Source: Trinickia dabaoshanensis
GTDB taxonomy: Bacteria > Pseudomonadota > Gammaproteobacteria > Burkholderiales > Burkholderiaceae
Length of the DNA stretch: 64,000 bases
Assembly (NCBI RefSeq): GCF_002879885.1
Contig: NZ_PNYA01000002.1
Location: 1 to 64,000, forward strand
Reading direction: 5' to 3'
Under the pieces are notes generated by a model. It saw only the letters and a list, made by a program, of their open reading frames with translations. It searched no databases and was not told the origin of the DNA. The position numbers and the translations under genes are program-made. The stretch's first letter is position 1, and every line of letters starts with the position of its first letter. Shown in pieces: positions 1-9,755 of this stretch.

Positions 1-1
1 A

Positions 2-118
2 TATATCGAAGTGTTTTACAACCGCAGTCGTCGTCATTCGTCACTCGGCTTTGTTTCTCCGGAACGCTTTCTTCAGGACTGGATCAAGGCTCAGCAGACC
101 AAGGGCGCGGCGGCATAA
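2..118 (+). mobile_element. 3' end of IS3-family transposase (OrfB), cut by window edge
   Basis: The open frame from base 2 to the TAA at 116-118 reads as the last 38 residues of an IS3-family OrfB integrase. It has the YNRSRRHSSLG motif that follows the catalytic Glu in the DDE domain, then a typical SPERFLQDW end. Only the C-terminus lies in the window, so intactness cannot be judged. The bases from about 119 to 170 probably hold the right end of the IS, but no terminal inverted repeat can be confirmed without the left end. The stretch 170-380 shows no convincing gene. Confidence 0.8.
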
Positions 119-380
119 CCCGAGACCTTTGGAAGGCGAAAAACCGAGGGAAGCTCATCTGGCTCTCCAATGCTCTTCAGGTGGGAGTTGTTTTGCAGAC
201 CGGCCTGGACTGGAAATCCGGGTGGCCCACTATGCGCCATATTGCCGTCGAAGTGCGCGTCGCGACTGTCCGGTAACGAGAAAGCTCGGAGGCCGCTTTT
301 GGTCGATTTCGCGCATTCGCCGACCCTGGGTCGCCTTTCGAGCGAGATCGACCTTTGCAGCATCGCGCCGCACGCCTCAG

Positions 381-3300
381 CTACATCCGTTGCGGTTGGT
401 GCGCCCGCTTGATCTGAGCCTCTCGCAAAGGATCACGCCGGCCTGACGCCTCCGGAACTACCGTCGTCCGCACGCTCCACCGACCGCGCCAACGATCGAG
501 CGCATCGATGAACGGACGGCGAGCGTGGGCCGCAACCACCCGCAGCCTTTCGAGTGGCGTACGCACGCCTAGCAGACGCTCGTCGCGCTCTCGGGCATGC
601 CGATCCCGTCGGTCTCGCCACGCCTCGCGCAACGCCCGTGTCGCCCTCACGAACCGGTGCGACATCGCCGTCGCAGCTTCTCGCTCCCCGATCTCGGAGC
701 GTTGCTGCGCGATGGTGGTGTCGCGCTCCTGCCGCTTCTCGTCCAAGCGCTGACGCTGCGCCCGCGTGGCGAAATCGATGGCGTTCCGCTTGAGCCGTTC
801 GCGGGCGAAGGCTTCCGCCAGGCCCTTGAAGTCCATCTGGCCAGCGTAGAACCGGAACGCCTGCTTCGACCGCGTGAACGCAACGAGGGCCGCCGCCTTG
901 TCCAGCATGCGCGCGTTCGCCAGCGCACCCACCCAGGCCAAACCTTGGCCCTGGGATTTGTGAACGGTGACCGCGTACGCATGCGACAGGTGGCGCTCGT
1001 CCTCGGTGTTCAAACGGATGGTTCGGCCGTGAAGCTTGGCGATGTCGGAGTATTCGCGCAACACAAGATCGTAGCCTCGCCCGTCCTTCGCCGACTGGAT
1101 CGATTCGATCGTCGCCGTCGTGCCGTTGATCACGTCCAGTCTCGTATTGGCTGCGCCGAAACGGATGCGGTCGCCCTTCGACAGTTCCAGCACCTTGTAC
1201 TCGCCGTTCGACTGGATCGTCTTGACCGCATAGCCGTCGCGCAGCAGGCCCCGCTGCTTCAACCCGGACCGGACCGCGTCGTTGAGCGCCGCCACGTCGC
1301 TGCGCGTCGAGCCGAGGATCAGTTTCTCCGACGGTGGCAGCAGCTCGCCCGCGCGGGCCAGGAACGCGCCCGGCCGGTGCGGATCGGGAATGTCCGCCGT
1401 CGCCCGGGCGTCGAAGTAATCGTCGACCAAGCGGTGCATCGCGGCGACCGAATCCTCAGCCTGCGCCACCTGGCCACGGTCGCATAGCCGTTTGAAGACA
1501 GCGGCCGCGTCGATAGTGCCGCCGGCCATTGCGTCGCCGAGGATTTTGCGGTCCAGTCGTTCGCGCTCCCGCTCGAGCCGGTCGCGCTCGGTCGATGGGC
1601 CTGACGGCAGGGTTTTCAGCTTCGCCTCGATCGCTTCGATACCGATGATGTCTTGGGCGTTCTGGCCGTAGAACATCGATGACGTGACTCGATCCTCCCG
1701 GTCGCGCTGCCGGCGGATGCGGGTCAGCAAAGAGCGGCCGACGACTTTGACCTCGGCCTGCATCGGGTTGCCCGCGCCAACCGGCGCCAACTGGTTCCGA
1801 TCGCCCAAGCCGATCAGCTTGACGACGGCGCCGTCCTTCTCCGCCGCGGCGACGTGCCGCTTGAGTCGGTACCAGCTCCGGCTATCGACCATGCCGATCT
1901 CGTCGACGAAGATCGCGCAGCGCTTCGGCAACGGCATGCCGCGGTCGAGCCGAGCCAGCAACGACGTGATCGACGAACTGGCCATGCCGGATTCGGCCTC
2001 CAGCTTCTTCTGCGCGGCGTTGGCGATGGCGGCGCCCAGGCACGTGTAGCCTTCCAACTCGAACGCCCGTTTGATCGCTTCGCTCGTGTAGCTCTTGCCC
2101 GTGCCGGCGCGTCCCTCAATGATCGCCACGGTTCCGGTGCCCATCGTGACCCGTTCGATCGCCGCCCGCTGTTCCAGGGACGGCGCCCCCTTCTTCGCGG
2201 TGAACTCGGCGATGGCGGCCTGTACCGCCTCCGCGTTTAAACGGACGGCCTGGTTGCTGACGCCGGCGCGGCTGTGCGCGTCCATCCAGAGTTCACGGTC
2301 GATCTGCCGCTGCGACGTGTAAAGGGCTTGCCCGTGGTCGTCGGTCTTGTCGAGCGCCACGAAGCGATTCGAGGCCAGTTGCGCGTCAACCGCTTTCTCG
2401 ACGTCCCCGGCGGACATGACGCCCACGTATTCCAGGGCGACGCGCTGGATCACCGCAGCCCGCGTGAAATAGACCTCGTGCGCTTCGAGCTGATCCGTGA
2501 TCGCGTCCAGGCTGGCGCCGCCCACGTTCGACGGCAGCCCCTTCATGTCCTTCGCGTGGCGGTAGCGCAGCGCTCCGCGCGTCCGCAGGTCGTCGAGGCG
2601 GTCGGACCAGTGTTTGGTCAAGTCGTCGTGCGGCGGGCAGTCCTTGTCGTTGCGCGAGCGCTTCGCGGCCGTCAGCCGATCCGTCCCGTGGCTTTCCGCG
2701 TATTCGTTGATCTGCTCGGTGCGGCGCGAGAGCTCGGCCAACTCCTCGGGCGTGGTCCCGACGACGCCGAAGCTGATGTCGCCGGTTGGACGATCGTCTG
2801 CGTCGACCATGACCTGCTTCTCGATGCCGTAGCCAAGCTCGGCAAGGCCCTTCGCCAGCTCGGCGCGGTAGATCGCGCCGGTCGCCATCTGCAACCGCAT
2901 GAGCTGATCCGTGTTGAATGTGCGCCAGACGCCGTCGTCGCACAGCACCGTGTTGAACAGCAACGTGTGCGTGTGAAGCTGCGGGTCGATGGTGACGGCC
3001 TTGCCGTTGCCAAGCACCAACGCGTGGGTATGCACGGCCGGATCCGCCTCGACGGGGCGGGCGTCGAAATGCGTGAACGACGCGGCGACCATCCCTTGGA
3101 TGCCGATCTCCTCGTGCCCTTGCTTGCCACGTCGACTCGTACACGACCGCTGGTAAAACGCGATGCCGGCCGCAGCGGCGGCCTGCTGCACGCGCAGGAT
3201 CTCGCGCTGCTCGTCGACGGTCGCCTTGGCGTACAACGCCGACACGGCTTTCGGCGCCGAAAACGTCACGTCGGCCCCCACCTCATGACTGGCCTTGCCT

Positions 3301-3554
3301 GCGTTCTGGCAAAGCTTGGCCTTGCCGTCCGGGCCGAACCCTGCCGCCAGCTTGCGGACGATCGAGAAATCGATACGGCCAGCCAGGCCGAGCGATTCGG
3401 CGCCAGCCCCGCACCACTGCGTCGCATCGTGGAGCTGGCCGTCCTTGCCTTGGTAGTAGCGATACGCCCCGCCCTCGTGCTCCAAGTAATCGAGGTGGTC
3501 GCCGCCCTTGCGATCGTGGCCACGGGAATCGAGCGGGGTGACGCGAGCGGTCAT
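381..3554 (-). CDS. MobF (TrwC/TraI-like) conjugative relaxase-helicase
   Basis: Protein of 1057 aa that would nick one strand at oriT and unwind it for transfer. N-terminal tyrosines lie in a YRYY cluster (residues 31-34), followed by the metal-binding histidines. His162 precedes two HTH motifs, residues 175-177 and 194-196, where the family normally has one. A RecD-like helicase follows: Walker A GRAGTGKS (about 480-487), Walker B FVDE (about 548) and a late HKSQGQG motif (about 856). The charged C-terminal 150 residues look coiled-coil-like. It is divergent from the topoisomerase gene across 178 bp. MobF assignment is secure from the motif order; the duplicated histidine motif is unusual. 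Confidence 0.93.
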   Translation of the reverse strand: MTARVTPLDSRGHDRKGGDHLDYLEHEGGAYRYYQGKDGQLHDATQWCGAGAESLGLAGRIDFSIVRKLAAGFGPDGKAKLCQNAGKASHEVGADVTFSAPKAVSALYAKATVDEQREILRVQQAAAAAGIAFYQRSCTSRRGKQGHEEIGIQGMVAASFTHFDARPVEADPAVHTHALVLGNGKAVTIDPQLHTHTLLFNTVLCDDGVWRTFNTDQLMRLQMATGAIYRAELAKGLAELGYGIEKQVMVDADDRPTGDISFGVVGTTPEELAELSRRTEQINEYAESHGTDRLTAAKRSRNDKDCPPHDDLTKHWSDRLDDLRTRGALRYRHAKDMKGLPSNVGGASLDAITDQLEAHEVYFTRAAVIQRVALEYVGVMSAGDVEKAVDAQLASNRFVALDKTDDHGQALYTSQRQIDRELWMDAHSRAGVSNQAVRLNAEAVQAAIAEFTAKKGAPSLEQRAAIERVTMGTGTVAIIEGRAGTGKSYTSEAIKRAFELEGYTCLGAAIANAAQKKLEAESGMASSSITSLLARLDRGMPLPKRCAIFVDEIGMVDSRSWYRLKRHVAAAEKDGAVVKLIGLGDRNQLAPVGAGNPMQAEVKVVGRSLLTRIRRQRDREDRVTSSMFYGQNAQDIIGIEAIEAKLKTLPSGPSTERDRLERERERLDRKILGDAMAGGTIDAAAVFKRLCDRGQVAQAEDSVAAMHRLVDDYFDARATADIPDPHRPGAFLARAGELLPPSEKLILGSTRSDVAALNDAVRSGLKQRGLLRDGYAVKTIQSNGEYKVLELSKGDRIRFGAANTRLDVINGTTATIESIQSAKDGRGYDLVLREYSDIAKLHGRTIRLNTEDERHLSHAYAVTVHKSQGQGLAWVGALANARMLDKAAALVAFTRSKQAFRFYAGQMDFKGLAEAFARERLKRNAIDFATRAQRQRLDEKRQERDTTIAQQRSEIGEREAATAMSHRFVRATRALREAWRDRRDRHARERDERLLGVRTPLERLRVVAAHARRPFIDALDRWRGRWSVRTTVVPEASGRRDPLREAQIKRAHQPQRM

Positions 3555-3732
3555 AGCAAACCTCGAAGCGGTTGATCTCGATCCAGGCTATCAAAGCCCG
3601 TGGCTCGGACAAGCCACACAGCATCCGTCGATAGACCGCTTGTCGCAAATCAACGCCCACCCTATTGCCCTTCCTCTCTCGTTTTTTAGGTTGACCCGAT
3701 GGCCGTCCGGCCGCTTCGCACGAGGTCCACCT
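3555..3732. promoter_or_regulatory. Divergent intergenic region between relaxase and topoisomerase genes, with hairpin
   Basis: This 178-bp gap must hold promoters for both divergent genes. A 6-bp inverted repeat GTGGCT/AGCCAC (3600-3605 and 3612-3617) with a 6-nt loop lies in the middle. Its position next to the relaxase makes it a candidate for oriT or an operator; the sequence alone does not decide. Confidence 0.35.
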
Positions 3733-5787
3733 ATGCGCTTGTTCATCGCCGAAAAGCCCGCCATGGGCAAAACCATCGCGTCCTTCCTGCCCGGCCCCCG
3801 TCACCCGCGCGACGGCTACGTCGAAGGTCCGGATTGGCTCGTGAGCTGGTGCGTCGGCCATCTGCTCGAGCAGGTGCCGCCGGAGGATTACGACCCGACG
3901 TTCAAAACCTGGTCATTCGACACACTGCCGATCGTGCCGACCGAATGGAAGCTGAAGCCGTCGGCCGACAAGGTCGAGCAGGTCAAAACAATCAAAGGGC
4001 TGCTGGCCCGCTGCGACGAGGTCATCAACGCTGGCGACATCGGGCGCGAGGGCCAGGGCATCATCGACGAACTGCTGATCGCCCTGGGCAACACGAAGCC
4101 TGTGAAGCGCCTGCTGCTCCCGTCGCTCGACGAGCCGACGGTGAAGCGCGAGCTGGCCAACCTGCATGACAACACGCGGTTCAAGCCGCTGTACGACGCG
4201 TTCCTCGGCCGGCAGCGCGCCGACTGGCTGATCGGCATGAGCATGACGCGCGCATACAGCGTTTTGGGGCGCCAGGCCGGGTACGGTGGTGTGCTGTCCG
4301 TCGGACGCGTACAGACGCCGACGTTGGCGATCGTGGTGCGACGCGACCGCGAGATCGCCCAGTTCGTGCCAAATACGTTCTGGACGGTGCAAGCCCAGTT
4401 CGCCGATCCGGCCCGACCGGACGTGCCCTTCTGGGCGAAGTTCAGCGCCCAGCGTGCCGCCGGTGCGGCATCCTCGGACAGTGCCGGTGACGACGACGAC
4501 GGCGACAGCAGCGACGAGCCGACCGGCGACCGGTTCGTCGACCAGGCGGCGGCCGAGCGCGTCGTCGCCGATGTGAAAGGCGTCGGTCGAGCCACGGTCG
4601 TGCGCTACGAGCGCAAGCCGGCGAAAGAGCCTGCGCCGATGCCGTTCGAGCTGACCGGGCTGCAAAGCGCCCTGAACGCGAAGGACGGCCATTCCGTCAC
4701 CGAGGTGTTGCAGGCGGCGCAATCGCTGTACGAGAAGAAGGCGATGTCGTACCCGCGCACGGACTGCCCGTGGCTGGCCACGGCGCAGTTGGCCGATGCG
4801 CCGGCTGTGCTCGCGGCGGTCGGGCGCACGGTAGCCGACCTGGCCGGGTTCGCGCAGCAAGCCGACCCGACGCTGGTCAGCCGTGCCTGGAACGATGCGA
4901 AGCTCGGCGAGCACCACGGTCTCATCCCGACCGGCACCGCTCCAGATTGGGCATCGCTGTCGCCCGTCGAGCTGGCCGTCTACCGCGCGGTGAGCGAGCG
5001 CTACGTCGCGCAGTTCATGCCATTGTGCGAGGTCGACAAGGCGGTCGTTGAGGTGGAAGCGGCGGGCCACCGTTTCGTTTCGCGCGGGCGGGTGGTGCGC
5101 GTGGCGGGATGGCGTGTGCTGTTCGGCGCGAGCGAGACGCCGGCCGACGCGCCGACGCTGCCCCAGCTTCAGGAACGCCAGGCCGTCGGCGTCAACGATG
5201 CGAAAGCCGACCAAGGTCGCACGTCCGCACCGCCGCGATTTACCCAAGGCACGCTGCTCGACGCGATGCGGCACGTGCACCGGCTGGTCGACGATCCCGA
5301 GGAAAAGAAAAAGCTCCGCGCCCTGGACGGCATCGGGCGCAGCGCGACGCGCGCAGCGATCATCGAAACGCTGCTGAAGCGAGGCTTCATCGTTCAGACA
5401 GGCAAGACGATCTCGGCCTCCCCGCTGGGGCAGATCTTGGTCGAGGCGCTGCCGCCGACGCTGACCGATGCCGGGCTGACGTCGCGTTGGGAAAAGCTGC
5501 TGGACGGCATCGCCGAGGGCCGCGTGCCGCTACCGGTGTTCGAAGCGAAGATGGTCGAGGCGCTGCGCAAGCTGGTCGATTCGGCCAGGGCCGCCAAGCT
5601 GCCGCCGCCTCCGCCCGGGTGCGAAGCGAAACCGCGAGCGTCGGACAAGCCGGTGCCGAAGGACGCGAAGCCGTGCCCGAAGTGCGGCAACGGGCACATG
5701 GTTCAGAAAACCGCGAAGGCCAGCGGCAAGGCGTTCTTTGGATGCACGGCTTGGCCGGCTTGCGACCACAAAGAATGGAAAAAATAG
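3733..5787 (+). CDS. topB: DNA topoisomerase III (TopB/TraE-type)
   Basis: Type IA topoisomerase of 684 aa that passes single strands and probably resolves intermediates during element transfer. The start MRLFIAEKP is the canonical N-terminus with catalytic Glu7. The upstream open frame to 3508 has no family similarity. The active-site tyrosine is in MSYPRTD (Tyr340). The Toprim motif reads GDIGREGQ (residues 101-108): Asp102 is kept, but the second acidic position, Asp in the usual GDPDREGQ, is Gly104. One C4 zinc-ribbon (CPKCG... CTAWPACDH) ends the protein. Family certain; full catalytic activity less so because of the Gly. Confidence 0.93.
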   Translation: MRLFIAEKPAMGKTIASFLPGPRHPRDGYVEGPDWLVSWCVGHLLEQVPPEDYDPTFKTWSFDTLPIVPTEWKLKPSADKVEQVKTIKGLLARCDEVINAGDIGREGQGIIDELLIALGNTKPVKRLLLPSLDEPTVKRELANLHDNTRFKPLYDAFLGRQRADWLIGMSMTRAYSVLGRQAGYGGVLSVGRVQTPTLAIVVRRDREIAQFVPNTFWTVQAQFADPARPDVPFWAKFSAQRAAGAASSDSAGDDDDGDSSDEPTGDRFVDQAAAERVVADVKGVGRATVVRYERKPAKEPAPMPFELTGLQSALNAKDGHSVTEVLQAAQSLYEKKAMSYPRTDCPWLATAQLADAPAVLAAVGRTVADLAGFAQQADPTLVSRAWNDAKLGEHHGLIPTGTAPDWASLSPVELAVYRAVSERYVAQFMPLCEVDKAVVEVEAAGHRFVSRGRVVRVAGWRVLFGASETPADAPTLPQLQERQAVGVNDAKADQGRTSAPPRFTQGTLLDAMRHVHRLVDDPEEKKKLRALDGIGRSATRAAIIETLLKRGFIVQTGKTISASPLGQILVEALPPTLTDAGLTSRWEKLLDGIAEGRVPLPVFEAKMVEALRKLVDSARAAKLPPPPPGCEAKPRASDKPVPKDAKPCPKCGNGHMVQKTAKASGKAFFGCTAWPACDHKEWKK

Positions 5788-6129
5788 ATGCTCCGGAGAT
5801 TTTTCACGGCTGAATGTTGTTGGCGCTGGCCGACCCGAAGAGGACTGCCGAACAGCGGGAAAGCGGCCGTTTAGTCAGCCATCCGCCGCCGCGTTTCTTC
5901 GTCGCAAAGACTCACGGTCTGTCGATTCTCATACCAGCGTACATTTCCAACATGGATGCGATGACCCCTAGAACGCCTTCTGGAACCTCCGCGAGGCAGA
6001 TCGTCTTCCAGCCGTGCGGAATCTCGCCAAACGGTTGGCATATTGCTGCGTGCGCGCGGAATGCCACATAATGACGCAGCGGATCGCGACGGAACCGTTC
6101 AGGTCGAAGGCGGTGCGGGAGGCTGTTCC
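5788..6129. other. Intergenic stretch with no recognised feature
   Basis: About 340 bases after topB. Short frames exist on both strands but none has a good ribosome-binding site with plausible composition. No clear terminator hairpin was found. Confidence 0.4.
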
Positions 6130-6357
6130 ATGCGAGCGAAAGTCGACGAACAGGCGCACCTGCTTAGCGCCAACAACCGTCTCCGCTACGCCGTGTACCT
6201 CATTTCGGTCCAACAAGCGCGGGTGGAGAACCTGACGGCCGCAGGACTAAATGCGGCTTTGGCGGAGGATCTCCTATGTCTGATGAACGCTATCCTTCGG
6301 AACTTCATCCGTCATCGGCAACTTATTCTCGACTCGATTGAGCGCGGCCATCAGTGA
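6130..6357 (+). CDS. Small helical hypothetical protein (75 aa)
   Basis: The ATG at 6130 is preceded by GGGAGG with 7-nt spacing, a strong ribosome-binding site, so this start is preferred over the in-frame ATG at 6043. The product is predicted to be mostly alpha-helical and ends in a basic, amphipathic segment (NAILRNFIRHRQLILDSIE). No family is recognised. It ends about 160 bp from the convergent HTH-GAF gene. A small regulatory or adaptor protein is possible, but this is a guess from size alone. Confidence 0.5.
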   Translation: MRAKVDEQAHLLSANNRLRYAVYLISVQQARVENLTAAGLNAALAEDLLCLMNAILRNFIRHRQLILDSIERGHQ

Positions 6358-6519
6358 TGGCTTGCTCGCCGGAATGCTCCAGCGCGAAGTTGCTTTTTCC
6401 GCAATTGCCTTTGACGGAAATAGGCGTCGCAGGCCACAGCGGAACCTTGCCGCACCTGCGAGGCGGGCCCGGAGCCCAAGGTGAAGGCTGCCCTAGGGCA
6501 ACATGCTCTCGCTCCGAAA

Positions 6520-7641
6520 CTACACCGCCGCACCCGGCCTGCGCGAATGCAACTGGCGCGTCGTTATTGCGAGATTGATTCGATCGGTCAAGAGGCCGGC
6601 AAGCAGGCGGAGCGTCCCCTGCTCCTGAGCATCTAACACCCGCGGCGAACGGTCGATCACGCAAAGGCTCCCGAGGGCAAAGCCCTCGACGTCACGAAGA
6701 GCCGCTCCGGCGTAGAACCGAATGTGAGGCGGCCCGACCACCAACGGATTGCGTTGGAACCGCTCGTCTTCACGCGCGTCATGCACGGCGAAGAAATCGT
6801 TCGCAATCGTGTAGTTGCAAAATGCCCAGGCTCGCGGCGTTTGTCGCGCCTCCAACCCAAAGTGAGCCTTGAACCACTGCCGGTCCTGCGTGAGCAAACT
6901 GATAAGACAAATCGGGGCATGCAACGTGCGGGCCGCAAACTCAGCGATTTCGTCGAACTCGGCCTCGTAGCGTGTATCGACGAGGCCCGCACGACGAACC
7001 GCCGACAACCTACCTGGCTCATTCGGAGGTAATGGGTAAGGCAGCTCCGGAAGGTCACATTCGGCGGCCGCTGCCGAATCTTCCAAAAACGGAGTGCGGA
7101 CCAGATGAGCGACGTCATCCGCGGCCGAGGCGCTTTCGTGCGCCACGAGGCAAAGCCGCGGATGCGCGATGAACGCTTGGAGATAGCCGCGTCCGATCGA
7201 ATCGCAAACCGCCACGACCCGCATATGCTCGAGCGAAGGATCGTTGAGCAAGTGCCCCACCATCGCGCCACGGTCCCACGCTCCGGCGAGCACTTCGAGC
7301 ACGCAGACCGTCGGTAACAGCCGCCCGACCGCAACGAGCGACGACAGGGTGTCGGCGGTCCGTTCAATAGTGACCCCCTGTATCGCCGAGAGCTTTTCAT
7401 GACAACAATCGGCAACCTCGGAGCCGGCCAGCAACAGCACTGATACGCGCGGGCATTCCCGCGCCGCTCCCTGCGCCAGTCGATCTCTGAGCTCGAGCAC
7501 CGCACTTTCGCGCACACGGCGATGCCCGCCGGGGGTCTTCCAGGCGTCAAGAATGTCGCTCTCGATCCAGTTTTGCGCCGTACGCACCGAGACACCGAGA
7601 AGGCGCGCAGCTTCGTGGGTCGTTAACACAGGGTCTTCCAC
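6520..7641 (-). CDS. Excisionase/MerR-like HTH protein with GAF domain
   Basis: 373 aa from a GTG at 7641 preceded by AAGGAGA, 6 nt away; this start is better than the upstream ATG at 7701. Residues 1-50 form an excisionase-type helix-turn-helix (TTHEAARLLGVSVRTAQNWIE, then TPGGHRRV). Residues 60-190 resemble a degenerate receiver-like sensor domain. Residues about 215-360 are a GAF domain of the type with DRQWFKAHFGL and GPPHIRFYAGAAL motifs. It probably couples a small-molecule or redox signal to DNA binding. It is divergent from the chemoreceptor gene and may control it. Confidence 0.8.
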   Translation of the reverse strand: MEDPVLTTHEAARLLGVSVRTAQNWIESDILDAWKTPGGHRRVRESAVLELRDRLAQGAARECPRVSVLLLAGSEVADCCHEKLSAIQGVTIERTADTLSSLVAVGRLLPTVCVLEVLAGAWDRGAMVGHLLNDPSLEHMRVVAVCDSIGRGYLQAFIAHPRLCLVAHESASAADDVAHLVRTPFLEDSAAAAECDLPELPYPLPPNEPGRLSAVRRAGLVDTRYEAEFDEIAEFAARTLHAPICLISLLTQDRQWFKAHFGLEARQTPRAWAFCNYTIANDFFAVHDAREDERFQRNPLVVGPPHIRFYAGAALRDVEGFALGSLCVIDRSPRVLDAQEQGTLRLLAGLLTDRINLAITTRQLHSRRPGAAV

Positions 7642-7835
7642 AGGTGTCTCCTTTTTGTCACCAAACCGGCAAAATCGGAATGTAGTATACCGCAATCGCA
7701 TGGACCAGCGAGCCGATTCGCGCCTAATTTGAGGGATGACCTCGGTTTTCCGGGCGAACCGCGGCGTTTAATCGGAAAATTCGGAAAATTCAGAAAACGT
7801 TCGTCGACCCGCTCGACACGTTCTTTCACGGGGTA

Positions 7836-9416
7836 ATGATGGAAAAAAGACCAATATCGGTGCGATCGACGCTGGCGTACGCCTTTGCAGTCCTCGTATT
7901 GCTCGTACTTATTGTGAGCGGTCTAGCGCTCTCACAGCTCAGCGCCGCAGACAAACGCTTCAGCTCTTACGTCAATGGCGTCGCTCGACGCGCACAGCTC
8001 GCCGCGCGCATACGCTCGAGCGTCGATGAGCGTGCGATCCTGGCCCGCGACTTGACCTTGGCGCAAAACCCGGACGACGTCCCGAAGGAACACGCCCAGG
8101 TCGTGAAAGCGCACGAAGACGTCCAGCACACGCTGAGCGAGCTCGAAGGCATGGTCGCGAATGTTCGTGACGACGGTGGTCGCGCGCGAGCCTTGGTTGA
8201 GCGAATTGCTTCTGTGGAGCAAGACTACGGTCCCGTTGCTCTCGATATCGTCGACGATGCCGTCAATAATCGGCGCGAGCAGGCGACGACGAAAATCAAC
8301 CAGCGGTGCCGGCCCTTACTTGCTGCTCTCATTGCTGCAACCGATGAATACGGCGAATACACGCGCGTTCGGGGCGAGCAGTTGGTCGCCCAAGCAGAAG
8401 AGAATTACGCACGCCAACGGCTCCACTTGATCGCTATCGTTCTTTTCACAGTCGTGGTCGCCGTCTTGTCAGGCGTCGTCATCACGCGAAAGGTGCTGCG
8501 CACACTCGGAGCAGAGCCTTTCGAATTATCGGAGATTACTAAGCGTATTGCCGACGGAGATCTCAGCCACATTCCGCGAGCGGATGCGGCACCTTCGAGT
8601 AGCGTATTGGCATCGATGTCGGCGATGCAGCAAAGCCTTGTCAGATTGCTGGGCCAAGCACGACGTTCGGCGGACAGCATCACTTCCGGCACGCGCGAGA
8701 TAGCGGCCGGAAATATCGACCTTTCGTCGAGGACCGAACAGCAAGCTGCTGCTTTGCAGGAGACAGCATCAAGCATGGAGGAGTTAACCGCCACCGTCAG
8801 CCGGAACGCCGAAAGCGCGAGCCGCGCCAGCCGCCTTGCGAGCGAAGCGTCAGGCATCGCAGAAAAAGGCAGCCAGGCGGTTGGCCTGCTTGTCGACACG
8901 ATGTCGGAAATCAGTGCCAGCTCAAACAAAGTCGCCGACATCACAAGCATCATTGAAGGAATCGCTTTTCAGACGAACATTCTCGCGCTCAACGCTGCGG
9001 TGGAGGCGGCCCGTGCCGGCGATCAGGGGAGAGGATTCGCGGTGGTGGCCAGCGAGGTGCGCCAGTTGGCACAACGCTCGTCAAGTGCCGCCAAGGAAAT
9101 CAAGGAGCTGATTGGTGCCTCGGTCGGCAAGATCCAAGACGGCGCTGCGATTGCCGACCAAGCCGGCGGGACGATGACGGAAGTCACCCAAGCAGTGGCC
9201 CGCGTCAACAGCATCACCGAGGAGATCGCGGCGGCATCGGCAGAGCAAAGCCGTGGCATCGAGCAGGTTAATCTGGCAATCACGCAGATGGATGAAGTGA
9301 CGCAACAAAACGCGGCACTCGTCGAGCAAGTCGCTGCGGCGTCAAAAGCACTTGATGACCAGGGACGCATGCTCGCCGACTCCGTGGCCGTTTTTCGGCT
9401 GGACGCAGAAGGGTGA
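7836..9416 (+). CDS. Methyl-accepting chemotaxis protein
   Basis: Transmembrane chemoreceptor of 526 aa. A first membrane helix (residues about 14-36) and a second (about 196-220) bracket a periplasmic four-helix ligand domain of roughly 155 residues. A HAMP-like linker follows. The signalling domain carries the hallmark hairpin tip around [21 protein letters not shown], residues about 375-395, and flanking methylation helices. It would feed CheA/CheW, none of which is encoded here, so it must rely on host chemotaxis proteins. The start is ATG 7836 or the adjacent ATG 7839. Upstream lies a divergent region shared with the HTH-GAF gene. Confidence 0.93.
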   Translation: MMEKRPISVRSTLAYAFAVLVLLVLIVSGLALSQLSAADKRFSSYVNGVARRAQLAARIRSSVDERAILARDLTLAQNPDDVPKEHAQVVKAHEDVQHTLSELEGMVANVRDDGGRARALVERIASVEQDYGPVALDIVDDAVNNRREQATTKINQRCRPLLAALIAATDEYGEYTRVRGEQLVAQAEENYARQRLHLIAIVLFTVVVAVLSGVVITRKVLRTLGAEPFELSEITKRIADGDLSHIPRADAAPSSSVLASMSAMQQSLVRLLGQARRSADSITSGTREIAAGNIDLSSRTEQQAAALQETASSMEELTATVSRNAESASRASRLASEASGIAEKGSQAVGLLVDTMSEISASSNKVADITSIIEGIAFQTNILALNAAVEAARAGDQGRGFAVVASEVRQLAQRSSSAAKEIKELIGASVGKIQDGAAIADQAGGTMTEVTQAVARVNSITEEIAAASAEQSRGIEQVNLAITQMDEVTQQNAALVEQVAAASKALDDQGRMLADSVAVFRLDAEG

Positions 9417-9755
9417 CCTTCGATATCCGGTGAGGGGACGCACCGTTTTCGCACGTTAAGACCGCAACTAAAGCAACTGCTCGCCGTGCCGTTAACTGAG
9501 TAACCCGGGCCAACGGCACACGCTATCCGGCGCTGTGTGCCTTCGGCTCCTTTAAACGGCCGAGAGAGCATGTTTGAAGCAATCCCGCCGTCTTCTATAC
9601 GCTCGGTTCCGGCAGGTGTACGGCCTAACACTCGTTACTCCCCGATCGACGCCTAATCGACACACCTGGCGGATGCACCTCCTCGGAGGTGCCTGACCGC
9701 TGGTGCCGACGCTTCTGCGCAATGCAGCAAGAATCGGCCAACGAGGGTTTTCAGG
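9417..9755. promoter_or_regulatory. Leader region of EAL gene with CUCG tetraloop hairpin
   Basis: No gene is seen in these 339 bases. A perfect 7-bp stem GCACCTC/GAGGTGC closed by CTCG lies at 9675-9692, about 64 nt before the EAL start. It may be an mRNA leader element or a weak terminator; there is no T-run after it. Confidence 0.3.

Noticed and set aside
597-5280. Long open frames antisense to the relaxase and topB genes (for example 597-1487, 2274-3575 and minus 3913-5280)
   Set aside because: They mirror clearly coding genes on the other strand, are rich in Arg, His and Ala as expected of shadow frames in GC-rich DNA, and lack domain patterns.
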